From: Sodaliphilus sp050873765 | GTDB lineage: Bacteria; Bacteroidota; Bacteroidia; Bacteroidales; Muribaculaceae | DNA length: 18,863 nucleotides | Direction of reading: 5' to 3' | Assembly (NCBI GenBank): GCA_050873765.1 | Contig: JBNMJK010000048.1 | Location: 1 to 18,863, forward strand | Part shown: one piece after another, positions 1 through 7,646 of the stretch | Layout of the letters: each line of letters begins with the position of its first letter | Numbering within the stretch: position 1 is the stretch's first letter | Translations under genes and position numbers: made by a program | Notes under the pieces: generated by a model | Told to the model about the DNA's origin: nothing | Database searches by the model: none | Seen by the model: only the letters and a program-made list of their open reading frames with translations

Positions 1-2283
1 GATGTGGTGCTTGGAATGAAGCCTCAGAATAAAACCGACATCGATCCATTTGAAGAGATTATTGAAGCTGTGAAAACTGCAAAAGGTGTTAAGTTCGACA
101 CTGAACTTGATGTTGACGACTTGAAACAGTTGGTTAAGCTCTTCAAGAAGGCTGTGAAAGAAAATACTGGTAAAGACTTCCCTACTGATGCTTGGGAACA
201 GCTTTGGGGTGCTATATATGCTGTGTTCGATAGTTGGAACAATGAGCGCGCTATTCTTTATCGCCAAATGAACCAAATTCCAGAAAGCTATGGCACTGCA
301 GTCAACGTGCAGGCAATGGTTTATGGTAATATGGGTAATACCTCAGCTACTGGTGTTTGCTTCTCACGTGACGCCGGTACTGGAGAAAATCTTTTCAATG
401 GTGAGTACCTCATCAATGCACAAGGTGAAGATGTGGTGGCAGGTGTGCGCACTCCACAACAGATTATGACAGAAGGCAGCCGCCGTTGGGCAAAACTTCA
501 AGGAATCAGCGAAGAAGAGCGTAAAGCCAAATATCCATCACTTGAAGAAACAATGCCTGAATGTGCAGCACAACTTGTAGATATTCAAGCACGCCTCGAA
601 GACCATTACAAAGATATGCAGGATATGGAGTTTACTATTCAGAATGGTAAACTTTGGCTGCTTCAAACTCGTAATGGCAAACGCACTGGCGCCGCTATGG
701 TGAAGATTGCTATGGATCTTCTTCGCGAAGGTGAAATCGATGAAAAAACTGTGCTCAAACGTATGGAGCCAGGCAAACTCGATGAACTACTTCACCCTGT
801 ATTTGACAAGAGTGCTGTAGCCAATGCGCAAGTAATGGCAAAAGGTCTGCCCGCTTCTCCAGGTGCTGCCACAGGTAAAATCGTGTTCTTTGCCGACGAT
901 GCCGAAGAATGGGCTCAGCGCAATGAAAAGGTGATTATGGTGCGCATCGAAACTTCTCCAGAAGACCTTCGTGGTATGACTGTGGCTCAAGGTATTCTCA
1001 CCGCTCGTGGTGGTATGACTTCACATGCTGCTGTGGTGGCTCGTGGTATGGGCAAATGCTGCGTGTCGGGTGCTGGAGAAATCAAGGTTGACTATAAGGC
1101 TAAAACTGTGAAGATGGGTGGTAAAACCTATCATGAAGGTGATTGGATTTCAATCAATGGCTCTACTGGTGAGGTGTATGATGGACTTGTTTCTACTGTA
1201 GATGCCGACATCAGTGGCGACTTCTCTGCAATTATGACTCTTGCAGAAAAGTACTCAAAGATGAAAGTTTACACCAATGCTGATAGCCCACGTGATGCGA
1301 AAGTGGCCCGTAAGTTTGGTGCTGTAGGCATCGGCCTTTGCCGCACCGAGCACATGTTCTTTGAGGGCGATCGCATCAAGGCTATGCGTGAAATGATTAT
1401 TGCCGACTCTGTAGAGCGCAGAAAAGTGGCTCTTCAAAAACTTCTTCCTCTTCAGCGTAGCGACTTTGAGGGTATGTTTGAGGCAATGGATGGCTATGAT
1501 GTGACTATTCGCTTGCTTGACCCACCATTGCACGAGTTTGTGCCTCATCAGCTTGAGACAATGCGTGAACTTGCCAACGACACCGCTATGTCGCTCGAAA
1601 AAATCAAGCAAATTTGTTCTTCGCTTGAAGAGTTCAACCCTATGCTCGGTCACCGTGGCTGCCGCTTGGGTAACACTTATCCAGAAATCACAGAGATGCA
1701 GACTCGCGCCATCATTGAGGCTGCACTCAATGTGAAGGCTCGTGGCATTGATGTGCATCCAAAGATTATGGTGCCACTTGTGGGCGTGAAGGAAGAAATT
1801 AAGCGTCAGGCCGACATCATCAACAACACTGCAAAGCAAGTGTTTGAGGAACGTGGTACAACCGTAGCCTATAAGGTGGGTACTATGATTGAAGTGCCTC
1901 GTGCAGCTCTTGTGGCTAATGAAATTGCAGAAATTGCCGACTTCTTCTCGTTTGGTACCAACGACCTTACACAAATGACATTTGGCTACTCTCGCGATGA
2001 TGCTCCTAAGTTCCTCAATCAATACAAGCAACTTGGCATTCTCAAGAACGATCCATTTGAGATTCTTGACCAAGCCGGCGTAGGTCAGCTTGTGAGAATG
2101 GGTACAGAACGTGGTCGTGCCACCAAGCCCGAACTAAACGTAGGCATCTGTGGCGAGCATGGTGGCGAGCCCTCATCGGTTAAATTCTGTGCATCACTCA
2201 ACCTCGATTATGTGTCATGCTCTCCTTACCGTGTGCCAATTGCACGTGTAGCAGCAGCTCAGGGCGCCCTCGAGCAAGAGTAA
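1..2283 (+). CDS. ppdK: Pyruvate, phosphate dikinase (5' end missing)
   Basis: PPDK interconverts pyruvate, ATP and phosphate with PEP, AMP and pyrophosphate in the cytoplasm, giving anaerobes a PPi-linked glycolytic or gluconeogenic step. The reading frame is open from base 1 (Asp-Val-Val-Leu-Gly-Met), so the true start lies upstream; 760 codons are present, and about 110-150 N-terminal residues are missing compared with usual family lengths of about 875-910. Visible parts: the end of the ATP-grasp domain, the mobile phosphohistidine domain with GGMTSHAAVVARG (phosphorylated His is codon 342, preceded by the Thr-Ser targeted by regulatory kinases in other lineages), and the C-terminal PEP-binding TIM barrel with FGTNDLTQ and GICGEHGG (catalytic Cys is codon 717). 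The gene ends in TAA and is followed by a strong terminator. Identification is secure; only the 5' end and promoter are unseen. Confidence 0.97.
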   Translation, partial: DVVLGMKPQNKTDIDPFEEIIEAVKTAKGVKFDTELDVDDLKQLVKLFKKAVKENTGKDFPTDAWEQLWGAIYAVFDSWNNERAILYRQMNQIPESYGTAVNVQAMVYGNMGNTSATGVCFSRDAGTGENLFNGEYLINAQGEDVVAGVRTPQQIMTEGSRRWAKLQGISEEERKAKYPSLEETMPECAAQLVDIQARLEDHYKDMQDMEFTIQNGKLWLLQTRNGKRTGAAMVKIAMDLLREGEIDEKTVLKRMEPGKLDELLHPVFDKSAVANAQVMAKGLPASPGAATGKIVFFADDAEEWAQRNEKVIMVRIETSPEDLRGMTVAQGILTARGGMTSHAAVVARGMGKCCVSGAGEIKVDYKAKTVKMGGKTYHEGDWISINGSTGEVYDGLVSTVDADISGDFSAIMTLAEKYSKMKVYTNADSPRDAKVARKFGAVGIGLCRTEHMFFEGDRIKAMREMIIADSVERRKVALQKLLPLQRSDFEGMFEAMDGYDVTIRLLDPPLHEFVPHQLETMRELANDTAMSLEKIKQICSSLEEFNPMLGHRGCRLGNTYPEITEMQTRAIIEAALNVKARGIDVHPKIMVPLVGVKEEIKRQADIINNTAKQVFEERGTTVAYKVGTMIEVPRAALVANEIAEIADFFSFGTNDLTQMTFGYSRDDAPKFLNQYKQLGILKNDPFEILDQAGVGQLVRMGTERGRATKPELNVGICGEHGGEPSSVKFCASLNLDYVSCSPYRVPIARVAAAQGALEQE

Positions 2284-2311
2284 TTGGACTTCTGAAATAT
2301 AACATATAATT

Positions 2312-2350
2312 AAAGGCATGTGTCTGTGTAAACAAACGCATGCCTTTTTT
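2312..2350 (+). terminator. Rho-independent terminator of ppdK, probably bidirectional
   Basis: An 11-bp stem pairs 2312-2322 (AAAGGCATGTG) with 2337-2347 (CGCATGCCTTT), one G-T pair, and runs into six T at 2345-2350. It lies 28 bases after the ppdK stop. The convergent minus-strand gene ends at 2399 and the opposite strand shows AAAAAAGGC...GCCTTTAATTA, so it may also stop that transcript, with a weaker T tract. Confidence 0.85.
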
Positions 2351-2398
2351 ATCAATCACTCTTTCAACAGAGAGAAATGTAGAATAGGTGTGAGTAAA

Positions 2399-3172
2399 TT
2401 ATTTGTTTTTCCAAGTGTATTTTGGAGGTTCGAGATAATAAACACTTTCGCCATGTTCCTGGTATTGGGAATTGTGCCCTACCACTCTTATTTCATACGG
2501 CAATTCACGTGAATAAATATCTTTTGGAAGCTGCACTTGTAAAAGGTAGCAGATGTCGTTGCCTGCGCTATTATTTTTGTCTTGCATTGTAAGGGGCTGA
2601 ACAGAGTATATTTCCAACGGCTTACCGTCGGCATACACCTCAAAGCTCATATACTGTGGCTCAATCGTTACGATAGAGTTTTTCTCGGCATCGGCTTTGT
2701 CCATGAAATTCTGGTAAGCGAGTACTTTAGTGACGCTCATCGGGCGTGTGTAGATGAGCATTTCTTGTCGGCCACCATATTCTAAAAATGCAGTAGTGCC
2801 ATACAATTCCAATTTGTCATATCGTATGTTCAGAATGATGTCGTTTTCGGCAATAATATTCCAGGCCCAAAATTCCAGTTTCATGTTGTTTGGGGCAACT
2901 TGCAGTTGGCGTGGATATTCATTCATTCGCATAGCGGCAATGGCTGCATAACGTCCTTTTGGTATGCTGTCGAGAATGTAATGGCCTTGTGCGTCGCTTG
3001 TCGTTTCATAGGCTATTGAGAAATCCGGGTTGTATATTAGCACAGTGCATGAGTCGATGGTGTTGCCATGATAGTCGGTGACTGTGCCTTGGATTTTCAC
3101 AAAATCTGTCGCTGCATAAGCAGTGAAGGGCAAGCAAAAGATGCTAACTACGCTAAAAAATAATTTTATCAT
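2399..3172 (-). CDS. Secreted protein with carboxypeptidase-regulatory-like domain
   Basis: 257-residue predicted exported protein of unknown function. Residues 1-20 form a Sec signal peptide (Lys, hydrophobic core, AYA-A cleavage near 20/21) with no lipobox Cys, so it should be periplasmic or outer-membrane-associated. Residues about 27-85 (VKIQGTVTDYHG to KGRYAAI) match the CarboxypepD_reg-like beta-sandwich common at the N-terminus of Bacteroidetes outer-membrane and extracytoplasmic proteins; here it is not followed by a TonB-dependent receptor plug or barrel. The remaining 150 residues are beta-rich and I do not recognise them. The ATG lies 26 bases after the upstream rel stop on the same strand with no obvious promoter between, so co-transcription with rel is likely. 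No SD is seen before the ATG. Confidence 0.75.
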   Translation of the reverse strand: MIKLFFSVVSIFCLPFTAYAATDFVKIQGTVTDYHGNTIDSCTVLIYNPDFSIAYETTSDAQGHYILDSIPKGRYAAIAAMRMNEYPRQLQVAPNNMKLEFWAWNIIAENDIILNIRYDKLELYGTTAFLEYGGRQEMLIYTRPMSVTKVLAYQNFMDKADAEKNSIVTIEPQYMSFEVYADGKPLEIYSVQPLTMQDKNNSAGNDICYLLQVQLPKDIYSRELPYEIRVVGHNSQYQEHGESVYYLEPPKYTWKNK

Positions 3173-3198
3173 ATAGAATATATAATGGAGTGTTAATT

Positions 3199-5409
3199 CT
3201 ATGACCGAACCACGTCTTTTACACCTTTGAGGTTTTTGATTTTCTTCATTAAGTTTGACAAATGGTCAAGGCTGCTGATACCAATCACTAAATGGCCCTC
3301 AAACAGACCGCCATTGGAGTTGATGGAGATGCTTCGCAATATCGCGTTCCCCTCCTTGTTGATGAGCGAGGTGATATTAGAAACAATGCCAATATCGTCC
3401 TGTCCTACCACTTTCAGTGTTACCGCGAATTGATTGCCGAGTTTTCCCGACCATTCAGATTTAATGACACGGTAGGGGTACTTCTCCATCAGGTTTTTAA
3501 CGTTGCCGCAGTCAAGGCGATGAATTTTAATGGCTCCATCACTGGCAATGAACCCCATGATTTTATCGCCATAAATTGGGTTGCAGCATTTTGAAAATTT
3601 ATAGTTGATTCCTTTCACGTCATCACCGATAATTAAAATGTCGCTGTCCACATTGTCAAATGCTTGACTGCTGGATTGCAACACAAATTTGTCGGCTGTC
3701 TCGTGGGCAGATACCTGTTCTGTGGGCTTTGTGAATTCGATATATTTCTCTATCACATCGTTCACGTCGATGACGCCTTGCTCAATTTCCACATAGAAAT
3801 CAGTAATCGACTTGTAGCCACTCTTTTTCACAAACTTAGAAAAAGAGGCTTCATCTACTTCAATTTTTCGGTTTTTGAAGCGTCGGTTGAGCAGTTCCCT
3901 CGCCATTTCCACCTTTTTCAGCTTCTCCTCGTTTACCGCCTGCTTGATTTTGTTGCGAGCTTTTGAGGTGACCGCTATATTCAGCCAATCTTGCCGTGGT
4001 GATTGGTTTGAAGCTGTGAGCACCTCAATTGTGTCGCCACTCTTCAACTTGTAGTTGAGCTTCTGGTTTTTTCCGTCAACTTTTGCACCAATACACTGGC
4101 AGCCCACTTTAGAGTGAATGTGAAACGCAAAGTCGAGCACTGTGGCTCCTTGAGGAAGTTTAAACAGGTCTCCTTTTGGAGTGAACACAAACACCTCCTT
4201 ATCGTAAAGGTTCATGTTCATTTCCCTAATTAGCTCCATTTGACCGTTTTGGCCAGCCTCAAGCACTTCGCGCACATTGTTCATCCACTTGTCCACATCG
4301 CCCTCACTTTTAATGCCCTTGTATTTCCAGTGGGCGGCAAGACCGCGCTCGGCTATCTCGTCCATTCTTCTCGTGCGAATTTGCACTTCCACCCATTTGT
4401 CGCCCTGTCCTCTCACCGTGATGTGGAGCGACTCGTAGCCATTGGATTTCGGCATCGAAATCCAGTCCTTCAGGCGTGACACATTTGCTGTGTAGATATC
4501 CGTAACCACAGAATATGCAACCCAGCAGTCTTTTTTCTCTTGCTCCAATGGCGAATCGAGGATTATACGAATAGCAAAGAGGTCGTACATTTCGTTCAGC
4601 CCCACATGCTTCTTCCGCATCTTGTTCCAAATGCTGTTGATTGATTTTGTGCGCCCTTTTATCTCATACTTCAGTCCAGTGTCGTCAAGCCGTTTTCTAA
4701 TTGGCTCAATGAAATTGGTTACGTAGCTATCGCGCTGGCGTTTCGTCTCATTCAGCATTTCTGCAATTTGGCTATACATCTTTCTATTCAGGTACTTAAG
4801 AGATAAGTCTTCAAGTTCTGATTTAATAGTGTATAAGCCAAGACGGTGTGCAAGCGGTGCATATAGGTAGCGCGCTTCTGATGATATGTCGCGCACAAAT
4901 TTCTCGTCGGGGTGATGGTTGATTTTACGCATTAGTCCCAGTCGGTCCACAATCATGATGATAATCACGCGGATGTCTTCGGCAAAGGTCATCAGCAGTT
5001 TGTGAAAATTGTCATTCTCCACTGCTGCCTGCTTTTTGTAAAGATTTGCCACATTTATCAGACCATGTACAAGCTTTTCCACGTCTTCGCCAAACATATT
5101 TTGGATATCGGCTTCTGAAATAAAACCTTCTCGAGACAAATTATACACCATAGTGGCAATCGTGATATTCCTGTCGGGAGTGATAAGCTCATTCACAAGC
5201 TCGGCCGTACACAGACTTCTTTCTACAGGGTTGATTCCATATTTGTCGCGCTTGAAAAAATCAGCGTTTATGCCGGCGGTGATCACCTGCCGCACTTTAT
5301 GAAAGTCGGAAACACTAAGTTCTTCACCCAGTATTTTGCGCAAGGCTTTTATGTGCCCTACAACATTAGCCTTCTCCTGTTTGCTGAAATATTTGTGCTC
5401 TGTGGTCAT
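3199..5409 (-). CDS. relA: RelA/SpoT-family (p)ppGpp synthetase, degenerate hydrolase site
   Basis: 736-residue long RSH protein, the usual length, which makes (p)ppGpp from GTP/GDP and ATP during starvation. Order: HD hydrolase-like domain (about 30-200), synthetase (about 225-365), TGS (about 403-466), helical region, zinc-finger/RIS-like segment with FSKCCNP, C-terminal ACT domain. Synthetase residues look intact: GRTKS (252-256), YDLFAIRI with Asp276, RLKD (312-315), PKSNGYESLH, and EVQIRT with Glu341. The hydrolase site is not: the first metal His is Asn60 (NPVE for HP.A), the HD pair is Tyr89-Asn90, the following ED is Arg93-Glu94, and only the late Asp (DRL, Asp155) remains. I infer a synthetase-only enzyme, with another RSH probably supplying hydrolysis elsewhere in the genome. 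It diverges from the DUF4301 gene and leads a probable two-gene operon. Confidence 0.93.
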   Translation of the reverse strand: MTTEHKYFSKQEKANVVGHIKALRKILGEELSVSDFHKVRQVITAGINADFFKRDKYGINPVERSLCTAELVNELITPDRNITIATMVYNLSREGFISEADIQNMFGEDVEKLVHGLINVANLYKKQAAVENDNFHKLLMTFAEDIRVIIIMIVDRLGLMRKINHHPDEKFVRDISSEARYLYAPLAHRLGLYTIKSELEDLSLKYLNRKMYSQIAEMLNETKRQRDSYVTNFIEPIRKRLDDTGLKYEIKGRTKSINSIWNKMRKKHVGLNEMYDLFAIRIILDSPLEQEKKDCWVAYSVVTDIYTANVSRLKDWISMPKSNGYESLHITVRGQGDKWVEVQIRTRRMDEIAERGLAAHWKYKGIKSEGDVDKWMNNVREVLEAGQNGQMELIREMNMNLYDKEVFVFTPKGDLFKLPQGATVLDFAFHIHSKVGCQCIGAKVDGKNQKLNYKLKSGDTIEVLTASNQSPRQDWLNIAVTSKARNKIKQAVNEEKLKKVEMARELLNRRFKNRKIEVDEASFSKFVKKSGYKSITDFYVEIEQGVIDVNDVIEKYIEFTKPTEQVSAHETADKFVLQSSSQAFDNVDSDILIIGDDVKGINYKFSKCCNPIYGDKIMGFIASDGAIKIHRLDCGNVKNLMEKYPYRVIKSEWSGKLGNQFAVTLKVVGQDDIGIVSNITSLINKEGNAILRSISINSNGGLFEGHLVIGISSLDHLSNLMKKIKNLKGVKDVVRS

Positions 5410-5439
5410 TTGCGTTATTTTGTTGTCTAAATTTCACCC

Positions 5440-5470
5440 CAAAATTAAAATAAAATGCTTAACTTTACAA
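5440..5470 (-). promoter_or_regulatory. Predicted promoter of the rel operon
   Basis: On the minus strand a Bacteroidetes-type -7 element TAATTTTG (5440-5447) sits 20 bases downstream of a -33 element CTTG (plus-strand CAAG 5468-5471; consensus TTTG). A transcript would start near 5433-5436, about 25 bases before the rel ATG. A small dyad AACTT-TAC-AAGTT (5461-5473) overlaps the -33 element and could be incidental. No equally good plus-strand promoter for the divergent DUF4301 gene was found in this 134-base gap. Confidence 0.6.
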
Positions 5471-5543
5471 GTTGAGAGGAAATTATATTTTCTTTTACAC
5501 CATTTTGTTACAAACCTAAAATGTTTTAAAAATAATTATTGCT

Positions 5544-7067
5544 ATGTTAACCCCAGCTGATTTGGAATTCGTGAAAAGAAAGGGCATATCACCCGACGTG
5601 ATAGAAAGTCAATTGACTCGTTTTAAGACTGGTTTCCCTTTTCTCAAAATAGAGGCTGTTGCCACTATCGGTAATGGCATCAAGCGTTTTGACAACGATG
5701 AGATTGCAGAGTGTGTGAAGACTTGGAAGGATTTTCAAAACGCAGGAAATTCAATCGAGAAGTTTGTTCCCGCTTCTGGTGCGGCAAGTAGAATGTTTAA
5801 AAATATGTTTGCGTTTGTCAATTCCGGCAAGAGCACCCCTACCACTGACTTTGAAAAAGATTTTTTCAACAATATTTCAATGTTTGCATTTTATTCGGAT
5901 TTGAATAAGGTATGCAAAACCCTTTTCCAACTCAACATTCCCGAACTTATTGCAGCAAACCGCTTTGCCGATGTGGTGAATGCAATGCTTGGCAGCGACG
6001 GACTTAACTATGGCTCATTGCCTAAGGCATTGCTAAAATTCCATAAAGCGGCAGGTGGCAATTCTCATACACCTCTTGAGGAGCATTTAGAGGAGGGCGC
6101 ACAATACGCAGCCGACAAAAACCATGTGGTGAATTTGCATTTCACCGTTTCGCCAGAACACAAGATGGCATTCGAAAAGGTTTTATCTGAAAAAATTTCC
6201 CTTTATGAGCAAGTGTGGGGAGTGAAATATAACGTAACGATGTCGGAGCAGAAATCTTCAACCGATACCATTGCGGTGAATATGGACAACACACCCTACA
6301 GAAATGCTGATGGAGAGCTTCTTTTCCGCCCCGCGGGCCATGGCGCACTCATTGAAAACCTGAATGAGCAAGATGCAGATGTGGTGTTCATTAAAAATAT
6401 TGACAACGTGGTGCCTTCAAAATTTCGGCATGTGACGGTGAAATACAAACGAGTGATTGCTGGCTATCTTGTCCAGATCCAACAGCGTGTGTCGTCGATG
6501 CTTCACCAACTTGATTCGGGTGCTATTACTGGTGATGACTTGAAAACGATGCTCTCTTATTTAGAAAATGAGCTATCTATTCACGCCCCACACACTGATG
6601 AAATGAATGACCAGCAACTGGCTGATTTCATTAAAGGAAAGTTGAATCGCCCAATTCGTGTGTGTGGCGTAGTGAAAAATGAAGGAGAGCCTGGTGGTGG
6701 CCCTTATTTGGCTTATAATCCTGATGGCACTTATTCTCCACAAATACTCGAGTCGGCTCAAATCGACTCGTCCAACCCTGAAGCTGTGGCTTTGATGAAA
6801 AGTGGCACTCACTTCAACCCCGTGGATTTGGTGTGCTATATTAAGGATTATAAAGGTGGTAAATTCAACCTTAAGAAATACGTTGACCCAGAGACTGGAC
6901 TTATCAGCATGAAGTCGAAAGATGGCGTGGATATTAAGGCATTGGAACTTCCCGGACTTTGGAATGGATCGATGAGCGACTGGATTACTGCTTTTGTGGA
7001 AGTGCCAATTGAAACCTTCAACCCTGTTAAAACGGTAAACGACCTTTTTCGTCCAGAACATCAATGA
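5544..7067 (+). CDS. DUF4301 family protein, possible nucleotidyltransferase-like fold
   Basis: 507-residue cytoplasmic protein (no signal peptide or membrane segment) that I recognise as a DUF4301 protein, a family of about 500 residues found mainly in Bacteroidetes, with no established function known to me. The start is supported by MLTPADLEFVKRKGIS, typical of the family. Residues 75-86 read VPASGAASRMFK, resembling the N-terminal Gly-rich loop of sugar-phosphate nucleotidyltransferases (A-G-G-x-G-T/S-R-M/L...K); I infer a possible NTP-binding site. Other segments that look conserved are FRPAGHGALIENLN (269-282) and, near 386, GEPGGGPYLAYNPDGT. It stands alone, with no strong terminator before the rpsF promoter. 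The ATG is preceded by A/T-rich sequence without an SD. Family assignment is good; activity is open. Confidence 0.8.
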   Translation: MLTPADLEFVKRKGISPDVIESQLTRFKTGFPFLKIEAVATIGNGIKRFDNDEIAECVKTWKDFQNAGNSIEKFVPASGAASRMFKNMFAFVNSGKSTPTTDFEKDFFNNISMFAFYSDLNKVCKTLFQLNIPELIAANRFADVVNAMLGSDGLNYGSLPKALLKFHKAAGGNSHTPLEEHLEEGAQYAADKNHVVNLHFTVSPEHKMAFEKVLSEKISLYEQVWGVKYNVTMSEQKSSTDTIAVNMDNTPYRNADGELLFRPAGHGALIENLNEQDADVVFIKNIDNVVPSKFRHVTVKYKRVIAGYLVQIQQRVSSMLHQLDSGAITGDDLKTMLSYLENELSIHAPHTDEMNDQQLADFIKGKLNRPIRVCGVVKNEGEPGGGPYLAYNPDGTYSPQILESAQIDSSNPEAVALMKSGTHFNPVDLVCYIKDYKGGKFNLKKYVDPETGLISMKSKDGVDIKALELPGLWNGSMSDWITAFVEVPIETFNPVKTVNDLFRPEHQ

Positions 7068-7153
7068 GGGGCTTGAAAGATGCTCAATATCGGTACCGTG
7101 TACACCCATTTCGCATATTTTTCCCTTTGGAGGAGGTTTTATATGCGTGAATA

Positions 7154-7185
7154 TTTGTGAATTAACAAAATAATGACTAAATTTG
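7154..7185 (+). promoter_or_regulatory. Predicted strong promoter of the rpsF-rpsR-rplI operon
   Basis: TTTG (7154-7157), a 20-base spacer and TAAATTTG (7178-7185) match the Bacteroidetes sigma-ABfr consensus (TTTG, N19-21, TAnnTTTG) at every fixed position. The start of transcription is expected near 7187-7192, giving a leader of about 55 bases before the rpsF ATG. Confidence 0.8.
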
Positions 7186-7189
7186 CACC

Positions 7190-7211
7190 GCTTTTTGCGC
7201 AAGCAAGGAGC
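7190..7211 (+). promoter_or_regulatory. 5' leader hairpin of the rpsF operon mRNA
   Basis: Arms 7190-7198 (GCTTTTTGC) and 7203-7211 (GCAAGGAGC) form a 9-bp stem with two G-U pairs, closed by a GCAA (GNRA) tetraloop at 7199-7202. It begins at or within a few bases of the predicted 5' end, right after the bases ACC, giving ACCG at its foot. Elsewhere in bacteria the bS6:bS18 complex binds a hairpin with a CCG element in the rpsF leader; whether this hairpin is equivalent cannot be decided by eye. The 3' arm contains AAGGAG, 34 bases before the ATG, too far away to serve as the rpsF SD. Confidence 0.5.
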
Positions 7212-7244
7212 AGTTTATTAATATTTAATCAATAATTAAGTAAT

Positions 7245-7628
7245 ATGAATCATTACGAAACCGTTTTCATTTTAACTCCCGTTTTATCTGAACCACAGAT
7301 GAAGGAAGCGGTAGAGAAATTCAAAGCAGTTCTCGCTAAATATGGCGCAGAAATTGTTAATGAAGAGAATTGGGGTATGCGTAAACTCGCTTATCCAATT
7401 CAAAAGAAGACTACCGGATTTTACAACTTACTTGAGTTTGATGCAGAGCCTACTGTGGTTGCCAAGCTCGAAACAGCTTATCGTCGTGACGAACGCGTGC
7501 TTCGCTTCCTCACTTTCCACCTTGATAAGTTTGCACACGAATACGCTATTAAGCGTCGTAGCTTAAAAAAAGGTGCTAAAGAAGTAAAGGCTGAAGAAGC
7601 TCCAGCTGAAGAATCAAACAACGCTTAA
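7245..7628 (+). CDS. rpsF: Ribosomal protein bS6
   Basis: Small-subunit protein bS6, which binds 16S rRNA with bS18 on the platform. The 127 residues include the ferredoxin-like S6 fold (MNHYETVFILTPVLSEPQM at the start, WGMRKLAYPIQKK, FYNLLEF, YRRDERVLRFL) and an added tail of about 20 residues rich in Lys, then Ala and Glu, ending SNNA. First gene of rpsF-rpsR-rplI, the standard order; here there is no ssb or priB. The bases before the ATG (TTAAGTAAT) contain no SD, unlike the next two genes. In Bacteroidetes ribosomes bS6, bS18 and bS21 together cover the anti-SD of 16S rRNA, so this gene's product takes part in the absence of SD use in the phylum. Confidence 0.97.
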   Translation: MNHYETVFILTPVLSEPQMKEAVEKFKAVLAKYGAEIVNEENWGMRKLAYPIQKKTTGFYNLLEFDAEPTVVAKLETAYRRDERVLRFLTFHLDKFAHEYAIKRRSLKKGAKEVKAEEAPAEESNNA

Positions 7629-7630
7629 TG

Positions 7631-7638
7631 AAGGAGGT
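7631..7638 (+). promoter_or_regulatory. Strong Shine-Dalgarno of rpsR
   Basis: AAGGAGGT lies inside the 18-base rpsF-rpsR gap, with 9 bases between GGAGG and the ATG at 7647. It is a perfect 8-nt complement to the usual 16S 3' end ACCUCCUU. Other start regions in this window (rel, DUF4301, rpsF, ABC-F, PP2C-like, nifJ, TSCPD, Crp-type, hisS) show no comparable site. Confidence 0.85.
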
Positions 7639-7646
7639 TTAAAATT

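Noticed and set aside
1255..2073. 272-codon open frame on the minus strand inside ppdK
   Set aside because: It is antisense to the conserved PEP-binding barrel of ppdK, encodes a Cys/His-rich product with no recognisable domain, and arises from the codon pattern of the real gene.
7091..7105. Two back-to-back 8-bp palindromes, CGGTACCG and GTGTACAC
   Set aside because: They lie in the DUF4301-rpsF gap with no T tract and no alignment to a promoter; short palindromes of this kind are expected by chance.
6573..7202. 209-codon minus-strand open frame over the end of the DUF4301 gene
   Set aside because: It is antisense to conserved DUF4301 sequence and crosses the rpsF promoter; no domain or start signal supports it.
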